Part shown: positions 37,301 through 45,736 of the stretch, piece after piece | Layout of the letters: each line of letters opens with the position of its first letter | Numbering within the stretch: position 1 is the stretch's first letter | Origin: Oscillospiraceae bacterium | Lineage (GTDB): Bacteria > Bacillota > Clostridia > Oscillospirales > Oscillospiraceae | Reading direction: 5' to 3' | DNA length: 64,000 bases | Assembly: GCA_017437095.1 (NCBI GenBank) | Contig: JAFSBW010000033.1 | Coordinates: forward strand, 18,584-82,583 | The notes under the pieces: model-generated | What the model saw: the letters and a program-made list of their open reading frames with translations, nothing else | What the model was told of the DNA's origin: nothing | Databases searched by the model: none | Made by a program: the position numbers and the translations under genes

Positions 37301-37301
37301 A

Positions 37302-37472
37302 TTACTGCCTCCTTGCTAAAGTATAATCGTCGCCCTGGCGGTAGAAGGGGCACCGCCCCTGCTGGCACACCAGATAGCGGTAGTATTCGTCCTCGTCCAG
37401 GTCCATCATGCAGTAGTACTCGTCGTACTCTTCGTCATAATCGTAATTCCAGCAGGTTTCGCATTCATTCAT
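37302..37472 (-). CDS. DUF6472 family small protein
   Basis: A 56-residue acidic protein starting MNECETCWNYDYDEEYDEYYC, followed by MDLDEDEYYRYL and CPFYRQGDDYTLARRQ, with four conserved cysteines likely to bind a metal. The true start is ATG 37472, eight bases inside the end of the phosphodiesterase gene. The family is frequent in Oscillospirales and Lachnospirales with no assigned function. Confidence 0.82.
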   Translation of the reverse strand: MNECETCWNYDYDEEYDEYYCMMDLDEDEYYRYLVCQQGRCPFYRQGDDYTLARRQ

Positions 37473-37989
37473 GGTTGTTCTCCCAAATGTGGAAACGAAA
37501 ATCCCCGTTTTCATACAGCAGGCAGCTGTGGCTGCCATCCTTGGGGATGCTGACGCTGCCGGGATTCAGGCAGCGAACGCCCTGCCGGGTTTCGTCCAGC
37601 TTTACATGGGTATGGCCGCTGAGAAACACCGTGCCTGCCTTTACCGGGGGCAGCTTGTCCGCATTCCAAAGGTGGCCATGGGTCAGGTACATTTCGGTGT
37701 TTCCGTCAGCCAGCAGAGCATAGTCTGCCATGCAGGGGAAATTCAGCACCATCTGGTCCACCTCTGCCTCGCAGTTGCCCCGCACGGCGGTAACGCGCTC
37801 GGCCCAGGGGGCCAGCATAGCGATCACCTGCTTGGGGGCATACTCCCGGGGCAGGTCGTTGCGGGGGCCGTGGTAGAGAACATCTCCCAGGATCACCAGC
37901 CGGTCGGGCTGAAATTCCTGGGCAAGCTCCAAAAGCTTGCGGCACCAATAGGCAGAGCCGTGGATATCCGATGCGATCAACAGTTTCAT
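37465..37989 (-). CDS. yfcE: YfcE-type metallophosphoesterase
   Basis: A 174-residue phosphodiesterase with all calcineurin-like motifs: IASDIHGS (about 5-12), LGDVLYHGPRND, VRGNCEAEVD (GNCD-like), LTHGH (about 104) and SGHTHV (about 124-129). It hydrolyses model phosphodiesters in known homologues; the in-cell substrate is unknown. It overlaps the DUF1643 gene by four bases and the DUF6472 gene by eight, in the middle of a tight operon. Confidence 0.9.
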   Translation of the reverse strand: MKLLIASDIHGSAYWCRKLLELAQEFQPDRLVILGDVLYHGPRNDLPREYAPKQVIAMLAPWAERVTAVRGNCEAEVDQMVLNFPCMADYALLADGNTEMYLTHGHLWNADKLPPVKAGTVFLSGHTHVKLDETRQGVRCLNPGSVSIPKDGSHSCLLYENGDFRFHIWENNHE

Positions 37990-38603
37990 AGAAGCACTCC
38001 TGATAAGTATTCTTGAATGTCAAATTCTTGCAGTTTTTCGTCTTTGCGCAGGTACAGCGGGTGGTGAGGGTGGCCCTTTTTGCTGCGCTTGCCGGCGGTA
38101 AACCACCGGGCGCCCAGCTGCTGGCCTGCCAGCAGCATATCCTTTAAGCAAAGGGGCAGGTAATCCCGCTTTTCTATGATCGTGCCCCAGGCTGCCCAAA
38201 CCGCCGGGCTTTCGCTAAGGGAAAGCACATAGCGGAAAGCTTCCAGATTCTCCCGGTGGAGAGCGGCGTTGCACTCTTTTTCCATAGCATCCGGGTCGGT
38301 TGCCCGCTGGGCATATACATTAAACATAATAAAGCTGTCAAACCCGTTGCCAAGAGCGATCCGCTCTACGGATTTCAGGGTATTGTCCAGATCGCCGGGG
38401 GCGGCGGTGGAGGGGTTGATGCCGATGCAGATCAAAGGCTTTTTACCCCGCGTGCCTAAAATATAGCGGTATTCGCTGTAAAAGTTTGGGGCGTAGAGCC
38501 ATTTTTGAATGTCATAGCTTTCATTGGGGGTATTGGCAGCTTCCAGCGCCTGCTGAAAAGTAACCAGGGATAGCTGGGCTGTTGGAGTAGAAGGAATGTG
38601 CAT
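37986..38603 (-). CDS. DUF1643 family protein
   Basis: A 205-residue cytoplasmic protein with the DUF1643 marks CIGINPSTAAPGDLDNTLKSVERIA (about 60-85), FIMFNVYAQRATDP, and VWAAWGT with GHPHHPLYL near the end. The function is unknown; homologues are seen in genomes and phages and are suspected nucleases or nucleotide-binding proteins. ATG 38603 has GGGAGG seven bases upstream and shares a base with the stop of the upstream gene (TGATG). Confidence 0.85.
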   Translation of the reverse strand: MHIPSTPTAQLSLVTFQQALEAANTPNESYDIQKWLYAPNFYSEYRYILGTRGKKPLICIGINPSTAAPGDLDNTLKSVERIALGNGFDSFIMFNVYAQRATDPDAMEKECNAALHRENLEAFRYVLSLSESPAVWAAWGTIIEKRDYLPLCLKDMLLAGQQLGARWFTAGKRSKKGHPHHPLYLRKDEKLQEFDIQEYLSGVLL

Positions 38604-39175
38604 CACAGATCCTCCCGGCTGGGAAACCAGCAGCACTTATCCGGGGCGTGGAAGGGGCAATCCTCAACGCGTTTACCGTTTGCTTCCAGCCAGCGGGCAA
38701 AAGCATAGTCTAAAAAGGCGAAGCCGCCTTCCATATTATCCTGCACGGGAACGGTTTCGCCGTTGGAAAGGTGCAGCTCTACCAGGATGGAGCCCTGGCT
38801 GTTGTAAAGCTGCTGGCTGACGATGCGGCCATAGGTATACAGCTGGCTCTTTTTGCCGAAACGGCTGTAAACAAAGCCTTCTTCATCATAATAGATGCCA
38901 AAGGACAGATAGTATACGATCATGCACACCGCCATCAGCAGCAAGATCCAGCCGCTCCAGAAGATCACGGGATGGCTGCCCCAATAAAACACCACGCACA
39001 GCAAACCCAAAAGGCCTACCAGCAGGCCAAAGGTAGCAATGCGCTTGCGAAGCTTTACGCTGTTGCCGCTGGTATGCTGCTGCCGGCTGCGAAAAAGCTT
39101 GGAAAACAGCTTGTCCAGCAAAAAGCATACGCCAAAGGTAAGCGCCGCCACAACGGCGATCCATACATATTCCAT
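38603..39175 (-). CDS. Membrane protein with cytoplasmic PH-like domain, unknown function
   Basis: A 190-residue protein: membrane helices at about 3-22, 44-62 and 68-88, then a soluble part beginning FGIYYDEEGFVYSRFGKKSQLYTYGRIVSQQLYNSQGSILVELHLSNGETVPV, a pattern of beta strands like the bacterial PH/YcxB domains. ATG 39175 has AAGGAGA upstream. It lies between the folate cyclo-ligase and DUF1643 genes in the same operon. A regulatory or signalling role is possible but not supported. Confidence 0.68.
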   Translation of the reverse strand: MEYVWIAVVAALTFGVCFLLDKLFSKLFRSRQQHTSGNSVKLRKRIATFGLLVGLLGLLCVVFYWGSHPVIFWSGWILLLMAVCMIVYYLSFGIYYDEEGFVYSRFGKKSQLYTYGRIVSQQLYNSQGSILVELHLSNGETVPVQDNMEGGFAFLDYAFARWLEANGKRVEDCPFHAPDKCCWFPSREDL

Positions 39176-39185
39176 AATTCTCTCC

Positions 39186-39719
39186 TTAGGCAAATAGTAC
39201 CGCGTCTACGGCTTTGTCGTGTTCCTCCCGGGGAACATGCTCCACCATCTGAAAATCATAGCAAAGAGCCAAGGTAGGGTGACCGGGCTCGGTTTGCAAA
39301 AACTTATCGTAAAAGCCGCCGCCGTAGCCCATGCGGCCGCCCTGGCTGTCAAAGGCCAGGCCGGGCATCAGCACAAGGGCATCCGCTTCCCCGGCCAGGG
39401 GCTCATCTCCCAGAGGCTCGGGAATGCCGCAGTAGCCCTTGGCTACCCGTTTAATATCCGTTATGTAGTAAAAGCGCATGGCATCCCCCTCCACCCGGGG
39501 CACAGCCACCCGCTTACCCTCCAAAAGAGCCTGGGCCAGCATCACATCGGTGCGTACCTCCTGATTGTAAGGCAGATAACCGTAGATACACCGGGCCTGG
39601 CGGTACAGAGGGTGCGCGCGCAGCTTTTCGGCCAGAAGAGCGCTTTTCTCAGCTATGGCCTGGGGCGTCATTGCCCGCTTTTGGCTGCGGATATATTGGC
39701 GAAGCTGCTGCTTATCCAT
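39186..39719 (-). CDS. 5-formyltetrahydrofolate cyclo-ligase
   Basis: Converts 5-formyl-THF with ATP to 5,10-methenyl-THF. The 177-residue protein starts KQQLRQYIRSQKRAMTP, has LPYNQEVRTD and the ATP-binding signature GGRMGYGGGFYDKFL (about 126-140), and ends VPREEHDKAVDAVLF. It overlaps the end of the upstream HTH-membrane protein gene by eight bases. Confidence 0.94.
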   Translation of the reverse strand: MDKQQLRQYIRSQKRAMTPQAIAEKSALLAEKLRAHPLYRQARCIYGYLPYNQEVRTDVMLAQALLEGKRVAVPRVEGDAMRFYYITDIKRVAKGYCGIPEPLGDEPLAGEADALVLMPGLAFDSQGGRMGYGGGFYDKFLQTEPGHPTLALCYDFQMVEHVPREEHDKAVDAVLFA

Positions 39720-40323
39720 GGGCGCGCTCCTCTTTGGTAGGCAAAAGCATGCGAAACCACATGGTAAGGGCTACCTGGCCCAAAACGCCCAGCAAGAACA
39801 GCTTCCATACATTTTTTCCGGCAAACACCAGCAGCGACACATACAAGCTCAGCAGGCTGCCCCAAATGATCATGCTGATAAGGGCATAATTCCAGTTGTT
39901 GCGGCCAAAGGCAGCGCGCAGGCTCAGCAGCGTAATGCCGGTTGCGGGAATGGCATACACAAAGCAAAGCCAGCTGTTGCCGATGCCCATGCCGGAAAGC
40001 ACCACATGCACCAGCAGCGCCACAAACCATACCAGCACGGTAGAAAGCATCAAAACACCGGTCTTTACCCGGCGGGGCCGGGCAGCGGTGTCGCTGATCT
40101 GGGGCGCAGTCTCCCCTACCAGAGCATCCAGGCTGATGCCGAACACTTTGGCAAGCTGGGCCAGGGTAAACACATCTGGCACGGACTCGGCACGCTCCCA
40201 TTTGGAAACGGCCTTGTCGGAATAACCGATGCGCTCAGCCAGCTCGGCCTGGGTCATGCCGCAGCTTTTCCGGGCGGAGGCAATATTGCTGCCAATTTGG
40301 TATTTCAGTTGCTCGTTGTCCAT
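39712..40323 (-). CDS. XRE regulator fused to a four-helix membrane domain
   Basis: A 203-residue protein. Residues about 5-65 are a Cro/CI domain (IGSNIASARKSCGMTQAELAERIGYSDKAVSKWERAESVPDVFTLAQLAKVFGISLDALVGE). Residues 85-195 form four membrane helices, so the DNA-binding domain is held at the membrane. Start at ATG 40323 with GGAGG six bases upstream. The layout suggests direct sensing of a membrane signal and local gene control; the operon it heads is a likely target, though no operator stands out. Confidence 0.84.
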   Translation of the reverse strand: MDNEQLKYQIGSNIASARKSCGMTQAELAERIGYSDKAVSKWERAESVPDVFTLAQLAKVFGISLDALVGETAPQISDTAARPRRVKTGVLMLSTVLVWFVALLVHVVLSGMGIGNSWLCFVYAIPATGITLLSLRAAFGRNNWNYALISMIIWGSLLSLYVSLLVFAGKNVWKLFLLGVLGQVALTMWFRMLLPTKEERAHG

Positions 40324-40427
40324 TATTTGCCTCCAGGATGAAACATAATAATTTATTTTATCAAAAAAACCCGGCAAATGCAACTGTTTTACCTTATTTT
40401 CCCATAATCCGGCCGCGAAATCCATCG

Positions 40428-40460
40428 AAAAAAGGGTGTACGATCAGTACACCCTTTTTT
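40428..40460. terminator. Terminator after the CBS-domain gene
   Basis: 14-bp stem AAAAAAGGGTGTAC (40428-40441 with 40447-40460); it acts in both directions. Confidence 0.85.
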
Positions 40461-40473
40461 ATGCCGCACAAGA

Positions 40474-40887
40474 TCAGTCCCCAGGGAAAATGATCTGCTC
40501 GCAATACTTGATGATGGCGCTGCGGGTAACGATGCCGATAAAGGCATCCTTATCGTCTACAACCGGGACAAAGTTTTGGCCCTTGGCCCGCTCGATCAGG
40601 TCGTGCATATTGGTGGTGACCGGCACGGGCACATGGTCTTTCCTGTGCCTGATCTCCATAATGCGGTGGGCTTCCGCCTGGCGCATATCCATATAGCACA
40701 TATTTTTCAGGGCCCACAAAAGATCCCCTTCGGATAATGTACCCCGGTACTCTCCCCTGCGGTTTAGGATGGGAAGGCTGGCATAGCCGGATGCCTCCAT
40801 TTTTTCCAATGCCTGGCGGACGGTATAATCGTCATATAGATAGGCGCACAGCGCCTTGGGTGTAAGAAAGAATAGAATATTATTCAT
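40474..40887 (-). CDS. CBS-domain-pair protein
   Basis: A 137-residue protein made of two CBS domains (about 12-65 and 80-133): YTVRQALEKMEASGYASLPILNRRGEYRGTLSEGDLLWAL and FVPVVDDKDAFIGIVTRSAIIKY. CBS pairs bind adenine nucleotides and control partner proteins. No partner is fused or adjacent. TIVTRSxII-type wording at the end is typical of stand-alone clostridial CBS proteins. Single gene with its own terminator. Confidence 0.86.
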   Translation of the reverse strand: MNNILFFLTPKALCAYLYDDYTVRQALEKMEASGYASLPILNRRGEYRGTLSEGDLLWALKNMCYMDMRQAEAHRIMEIRHRKDHVPVPVTTNMHDLIERAKGQNFVPVVDDKDAFIGIVTRSAIIKYCEQIIFPGD

Positions 40888-41212
40888 AGGAGCTCCTTTT
40901 CCTTGGGCAGTGGTGGGATGGGCGAGTGGTCAGCTCGTTTTTCCCTGGTTATATTATAGCATACTTCCCGGAAAAGAGGTTGCAAATTTATTGTGAACAA
41001 AGGGGTTTTCGCGCCAAAAATACTCCGCTCATTTTGTGCATTATGCACAACGCATATTCGCCGCTATCCCCCTCCATCCGTCAAACATAGCTAAATTCTC
41101 CTGGCAGGGGAGGCGAACTCTCCCAGGCAGAGAGCCGTTTTCCCCTGCCCGGGGGTGGGCGATACAGCCCAGGCATGGTACAATACCCCCAGCAAACCAA
41201 GGAGGAAACCTT
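40888..41212. other. Intergenic region with a 17-bp palindrome
   Basis: 325 bp between divergent CBS and hemolysin III genes. It holds TTGTGCATTATGCACAA (41034-41050), a perfect palindrome that could be an operator. A leftward TATAAT lies around 40953-40959 and a TACAAT box at 41179-41184 near the rightward gene. I see no coding region. Confidence 0.6.
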
Positions 41213-41884
41213 ATGACAAGAATCAAACTGCGTGATCGGCTCCTGCCCGATTACACCAAGGGCGAGGAGATCTTGAATACCGTAACCCATATCGTAGGCG
41301 GCGCGCTGGGCATCGTAGTTTTATGCATGTGCCTGATCAAAGCCTGCCTTTACGGCGGGGCAGCAGAAATTATATGCGCCTGGGTGTACGGCCTTTCCAT
41401 GGTAACGCTGTACACCATTTCCAGCGTATACCACGGCCTGCGGCCCAACATGGGCAAGAAGGTGCTGCAGGTGCTTGACCACTGCACCATCTACCTTTTG
41501 ATCGCCGGGACCTATACCCCTATTGTAGTATGCGCCATACGGCCCCTCTACCCTGCCCTGGGCTGGGGTATGCTGGCCTGGCAATGGGGGCTGGGCTGCC
41601 TTGCCGCTGCCCTTACCGCCATCGACCTGAAGAAATACAATGTGTTTTCCATGTTCTGCTATATCGGCATGGGCTGGAGCATCATTGGCTTTTTGCCCCA
41701 GGCTATGCAGGCCCTTACCCCGGCAGGGTTTTGGCTGGTATTCGCCGGAGGGGTAGCTTACACTTTGGGGGCTGTGCTTTACGGTCTGGGCAACAAGCTG
41801 CGCTGGATGCATTCGATATTTCACATCTTCGTAGTGCTGGGCAGCCTGCTGCAATTTATCGCCATCTACCTCTTCGTGTTCTAA
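41213..41884 (+). CDS. Hemolysin III family (YqfA/PAQR) membrane protein
   Basis: A 223-residue, seven-helix protein of the PAQR/HlyIII family: EEILNTVTHIVGGALG at the start, SSVYHGL (His ligand), HCTIYLLIAGTYTPI, and RWMHSIFHIFVVLGSLLQF at the end, giving the three-His zinc site of the family (H in SVYH and two in the last helix). The family includes receptors and possible membrane-lipid hydrolases; haemolysis is not implied. AAGGAGGAA precedes ATG 41213. Confidence 0.9.
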   Translation: MTRIKLRDRLLPDYTKGEEILNTVTHIVGGALGIVVLCMCLIKACLYGGAAEIICAWVYGLSMVTLYTISSVYHGLRPNMGKKVLQVLDHCTIYLLIAGTYTPIVVCAIRPLYPALGWGMLAWQWGLGCLAAALTAIDLKKYNVFSMFCYIGMGWSIIGFLPQAMQALTPAGFWLVFAGGVAYTLGAVLYGLGNKLRWMHSIFHIFVVLGSLLQFIAIYLFVF

Positions 41885-42053
41885 AAAGGGGGTGTCTCAA
41901 AACGAAAGAGACACCCCAAAAATGATTATCCAATTTTTATCGTAGGGGGCGGCCTGTGTGCCGCCCCTATTGGTTGTTTTATGGGCATTTTCTCGGAATG
42001 GCACATAGGCCATTCCCTACGTTATATATTTTGGGACAGCCCCTTTTCTTTAT
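41883..42053. mobile_element. MITE-like repeat with inverted ends and a nested inverted REP pair (copy 2)
   Basis: Left end AAAAAGGGGGTGTCTCAAAA and the reverse complement of the right end (AAAAGGGGCTGTCCCAAAA) are terminal inverted repeats. REP hairpins lie at 41942-41967 and 41997-42020 in opposite orientation. The interior is nearly the same as copy 1 (4871-5041). It begins at the hemolysin III stop and ends at the ftsH stop. Confidence 0.72.
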
Positions 42054-43912
42054 TCTTCGTTTGCGCGGAACATGGTCAGCTTATCCTCGTCTTCGGGGAT
42101 GGGCTGGCCCGCCATGCAGGCTTCAAACTGGGAAGCGCTCATAGTCTCCCGCTCCAGCAGGAAATCTACCACAGCCATTACCTTGCTCTCGTTTTCCTTG
42201 AGCAGCTTGGCGCAATGGTCATAGGCCGCATCGATGAGCGCTTTGACCTCATCATCAATGGTAGCGGCTACCTTTTCGGAGTAGCTCTTGGTCTTTTCAT
42301 AGTCCCGGCCCAGGAAGACCTCGTTGTCGGAAAGGTAGCTGACAGTACCCAGCTTTTCGCACATGCCGTAGCGGGCCACCATATCCCGGGCCAGCTTGCT
42401 TGCCCGGTCGATATCGTTGCTGGCGCCTACGGTAATATCCCCAACAAACAGCGCTTCTGCCACACGGCCGCCCAAAAGGCCCACCAGCTCCTCGTACATC
42501 TGGTTGCGGGTCATATTGGAGCTATCGTCAGCAGGCAGATGCCAGGTAGCGCCCAGACTTCTGCCCCGGGGCACGATGGTGATCTGCAGCACCTTTTCCT
42601 GGGTAGGCAGGTGGTGCATAGCCACGGCGTGGCCTGCTTCGTGGATAGCGGTGATTCTCAGATCCTTGCGGTTGCGCACCTGGCTGGGCTTTTCCGGGCC
42701 GGCCATGATCTTCATCATAGCCTCGTTAAGGATCTCCATGGAAATAGCCGCTTTGTTCTCCCGGGCTGCCATGATCGCTGCCTCGTTGAGCAGGTTGCTC
42801 AGGTCCGCCCCGGTAAAGCCGGAGGTGGATCTTGCCACCAGCTTCAGGTCTACGCTGTCATCCAGGCGCTTGTTCTTGGCGTGTACCTTGAGGATATCCT
42901 CACGGCCCTTTACATCGGGCGCGCCCACATGGATCTGCCGGTCAAACCGGCCGGGGCGCAGCAGGGCGGGATCCAGAATGTCCGGCCGGTTGGTAGCCGC
43001 AAGAACGATCACGCCCTGATTCTTCGCAAAGCCGTCCATCTCTACCAGCAGCTGGTTGAGGGTCTGCTCTTTTTCGTCGTGACCGCCGCCAAGGCCGGAG
43101 CCTCTGCGCCGGCCTACCGCATCGATCTCGTCGATAAATACGATGGCGGGGGCCACTTTCTTGGCCTGGTCAAAAAGATCTCGCACACGGCTGGCGCCGA
43201 CACCCACATACAGCTCTACAAAATCCGAGCCGGAGATAGAAAGAAACTGCACCTCGGCCTCACCTGCCACCGCTCTGGCAAGCAATGTCTTACCCGTGCC
43301 GGGAGGGCCTACCAGCAAAATGCCGTGGGGAATGCGAGCGCCGATTTCCGTATATTTCTTGGGACTGCGCAGAAAATCTACAACCTCCTGCAGCTCCTGC
43401 TTTTCTTCGTCTGCGCCGGCAACATCGTCAAAGGTGACCTTTTTGCCATCGGGAATGCCCAGCACGGTGCGGGCCTTGCCAAAGCCGGCAGCCCCGCCGC
43501 CATTGGCCCGGGCAAAAAACAGAGCATAGACAAACACTATGACCACGCCGGCGATGATCAGCGGCAGAATCAGAGAATAGGGGCTAAAGCTCTCTTCCTT
43601 GGAGATCTTATAGGTAATATCCCCGCTGGAACGCAGCTGGCTCAGCTCCGGCTCCACATCTGCCAGAAATTTTTCCGCATCGGAGATGGTGGCCCGCAGA
43701 GCAAGGGGCTCTGCTTCCCCTTTCTTAAGATCCAGCTTCAGCTCCTGGCCGGATATGGAAAACTGGGCAACTTTACCGGACTTGACCAGCTCTACCGCCT
43801 GGGAATAGCTGACGGTTTCCCGGTTTTCGCTGAAAGCACCCAGCACCCAGGCAAACAGCAGCGCAAGCAAGGCCAGGTAGATAATTACTGAGAAGATGCT
43901 TCTTTTCTTCAA
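42050..43912 (-). CDS. ftsH: ATP-dependent zinc metalloprotease FtsH (paralogue 1)
   Basis: Membrane-bound AAA+ protease degrading misfolded and regulatory proteins. 620 residues from a TTG start (AAGGAG eight bases upstream). Membrane helices at about 7-27 and 110-132, Walker A GPPGTGKT (202-209), Walker B FIDEID (about 259-264), [23 protein letters not shown] (306-325) and the zinc site HEAGH (424-428). It lies 13 bases behind hpt, the classic tilS-hpt-ftsH order. A second FtsH is encoded at 61259. Confidence 0.96.
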   Translation of the reverse strand: MKKRSIFSVIIYLALLALLFAWVLGAFSENRETVSYSQAVELVKSGKVAQFSISGQELKLDLKKGEAEPLALRATISDAEKFLADVEPELSQLRSSGDITYKISKEESFSPYSLILPLIIAGVVIVFVYALFFARANGGGAAGFGKARTVLGIPDGKKVTFDDVAGADEEKQELQEVVDFLRSPKKYTEIGARIPHGILLVGPPGTGKTLLARAVAGEAEVQFLSISGSDFVELYVGVGASRVRDLFDQAKKVAPAIVFIDEIDAVGRRRGSGLGGGHDEKEQTLNQLLVEMDGFAKNQGVIVLAATNRPDILDPALLRPGRFDRQIHVGAPDVKGREDILKVHAKNKRLDDSVDLKLVARSTSGFTGADLSNLLNEAAIMAARENKAAISMEILNEAMMKIMAGPEKPSQVRNRKDLRITAIHEAGHAVAMHHLPTQEKVLQITIVPRGRSLGATWHLPADDSSNMTRNQMYEELVGLLGGRVAEALFVGDITVGASNDIDRASKLARDMVARYGMCEKLGTVSYLSDNEVFLGRDYEKTKSYSEKVAATIDDEVKALIDAAYDHCAKLLKENESKVMAVVDFLLERETMSASQFEACMAGQPIPEDEDKLTMFRANEE

Positions 43913-43924
43913 AACGGTTACTCC

Positions 43925-44467
43925 TTATTTTTCGTATGCTTCAGGCTTTAACACGCCAATATAGGGCAGGTTGCGGTACTTCTCGTTGAAATCCATGCCG
44001 TAACCTACTACAAACTCATTGGGGATGGTAAAGCCGGTATAGTCCGCCCGGACACTGACACCCGCACGGCGGCGCTCCGGCTTATCCAGGAAGGTGCAGA
44101 TGCGCAGGGACGCAGGCTCCTTGGCCAGCAGATGGTTGTAGGTAAACTCCAAGGAGTTGCCGGTATCAAAAATATCCTCCAGGATCACCACATGGCGGCC
44201 CTTAAGGTCGGCGGATACATCCCGCTTGACCACCATGGAGCCGGTGGAGCTGGTGCCCTGATAGGAAGAGATCCACATAAAATCAAACTCGCAAGGAAGA
44301 TCCACAGCCCTCACCAGGTCGCTGAAAAATACCACAACGCCCTTTAAAACGCCAACGAACACCAGATCCTTCCCCTGATAATCCTTAGCGATCTGCGCGC
44401 CCAATTCGGCCACCCGGGCCTTGATCTGCTCCTGGGAAATTAAAACCTTTTGAATGTTACTATGCAT
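43925..44467 (-). CDS. hpt: Hypoxanthine phosphoribosyltransferase
   Basis: Purine salvage: hypoxanthine/guanine plus PRPP to IMP/GMP. The 180-residue protein has VFVGVLKGVVVFFSDL (about 37-52), the YQGTSSTG flexible loop and the PRPP motif VVILEDIFDTGNSL (about 95-108), followed by FVVGYGMDFNEKYRNLPYIGVL. Standard length, in the tilS-hpt-ftsH run. Confidence 0.95.
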   Translation of the reverse strand: MHSNIQKVLISQEQIKARVAELGAQIAKDYQGKDLVFVGVLKGVVVFFSDLVRAVDLPCEFDFMWISSYQGTSSTGSMVVKRDVSADLKGRHVVILEDIFDTGNSLEFTYNHLLAKEPASLRICTFLDKPERRRAGVSVRADYTGFTIPNEFVVGYGMDFNEKYRNLPYIGVLKPEAYEK

Positions 44468-44485
44468 AGCTGCAACCTTCTTTCT

Positions 44486-45736
44486 TTATAATGGCAAAAA
44501 CGCCAGAGCCCAGGCAGGCTCTCGGTTTTGGTCTTCCAAATTGGCTCCCATGCCGCACACGCCCAGCACATGGCTGCCTGCGGCTACTACCGGGATCTCG
44601 CCCCGGCGGTTGGCGGGAATTTTTCCGTCGATAAAAGCTTTTTTCAGGGATTTTGTTCCGCCGGGCGTACGGATGGTATCTCCCGCGCGCCGGGAGCGGA
44701 CTACCATGGCCTCCCCTTGGGGAACGGTAAAGCGCTGGGGGGTATTTTCATAGACTGTTGCAGGGGTAACTACCAGCCGCCAGCCGGGCAGCGCATACTC
44801 TCCAGGGCCGGGAATGCTCAGGCAAAAGCTCTTAGGGTTTTCCTGCTTTTCCAGCCGGTCATAGCACCGGGCAACGGTAATATTCCCCGGGAAATGGCCC
44901 TGGGCCGAAGGGTTATGGGAAAACACCAGGCTTTCTGCCAGGGCGATATGCCTGGCCTCCGGCTCTTTTACCCCAAAAGAAACCAGCATACGGCTCAGCC
45001 CACGGCTGCGCAAAGCTTCCGGCATAGCCCGCAGCTTGGTTACCGTAAGCGCATCCTCAGCCAGCGCTTCCAGAGCCTGCTCATCCTTGCGAAGGCGCTG
45101 GGCCATAGCGGAGGTATTGGCGGCAAACTCCGGGTTTTCTTCCTTCAAGATAGGGATCACCCGGTGGCGCAGGCGGTTGCGCAGAAAATCCTCTGTGCAG
45201 TTGGAGCTATCGGTAACATAGCTGAGGTTGAATTCCTGCAAAAAATCCAGCACCTGCTGCCGGGTAATGTCCAGCATAGGGCGGATGATCCTGCCCCGCA
45301 CCGGAGCAATGCCCCCCAGCCCCTTCAGCCCCGTACCCCGCACCAGGTGCATCAGCACAGTTTCGGCGTTGTCGTCAGCGGTGTGGGCCGTGGCGATCTT
45401 GCCGGGCAGGGTATCAAAAAAGGCGTAGCGGGCTTCCCGGGCGGCGGCTTCCAAGCCCTTTTTCCCGGCGGTCACCTGGCCGCTGCCCAAATGCAGGGGG
45501 ATATCAAAGCGGCTGCAGAAGGCTTTTACAAAATCTTCATCCCGCTGGGATTCCTCACCCCGAAGACGGTGGTTAAAATGGGCCGCTTCCAGGGTAATTC
45601 CCAGCTTATCCTTCAGCAGGTACAAGGCAAAGGTAAGCGCTACGGAATCCGCGCCGCCGGACAGGGCGCAGACTACCTTGTCGCCGGGGCGCAGCATATC
45701 ATAGCGTTTTACAAACGACAGCAGGGCTTTATCCAT
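44486..45736 (-). CDS. tilS: tRNA(Ile)-lysidine synthase
   Basis: Converts C34 of tRNA-Ile(CAU) to lysidine using ATP, changing both amino-acid identity and codon reading. 416 residues from ATG 45736, which overlaps the dnaB end by eight bases. The N-terminal PP-loop SGGADS (26-31) with AAHFNHRLRGEES, TAHTADDNAETVLMHLVRG and GLGGI is complete. The central and C-terminal domains (ARCYDRLEKQ, RRAGDTIRTPGGTKSLKKAFIDGKIP) are present. Confidence 0.94.
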   Translation of the reverse strand: MDKALLSFVKRYDMLRPGDKVVCALSGGADSVALTFALYLLKDKLGITLEAAHFNHRLRGEESQRDEDFVKAFCSRFDIPLHLGSGQVTAGKKGLEAAAREARYAFFDTLPGKIATAHTADDNAETVLMHLVRGTGLKGLGGIAPVRGRIIRPMLDITRQQVLDFLQEFNLSYVTDSSNCTEDFLRNRLRHRVIPILKEENPEFAANTSAMAQRLRKDEQALEALAEDALTVTKLRAMPEALRSRGLSRMLVSFGVKEPEARHIALAESLVFSHNPSAQGHFPGNITVARCYDRLEKQENPKSFCLSIPGPGEYALPGWRLVVTPATVYENTPQRFTVPQGEAMVVRSRRAGDTIRTPGGTKSLKKAFIDGKIPANRRGEIPVVAAGSHVLGVCGMGANLEDQNREPAWALAFLPL

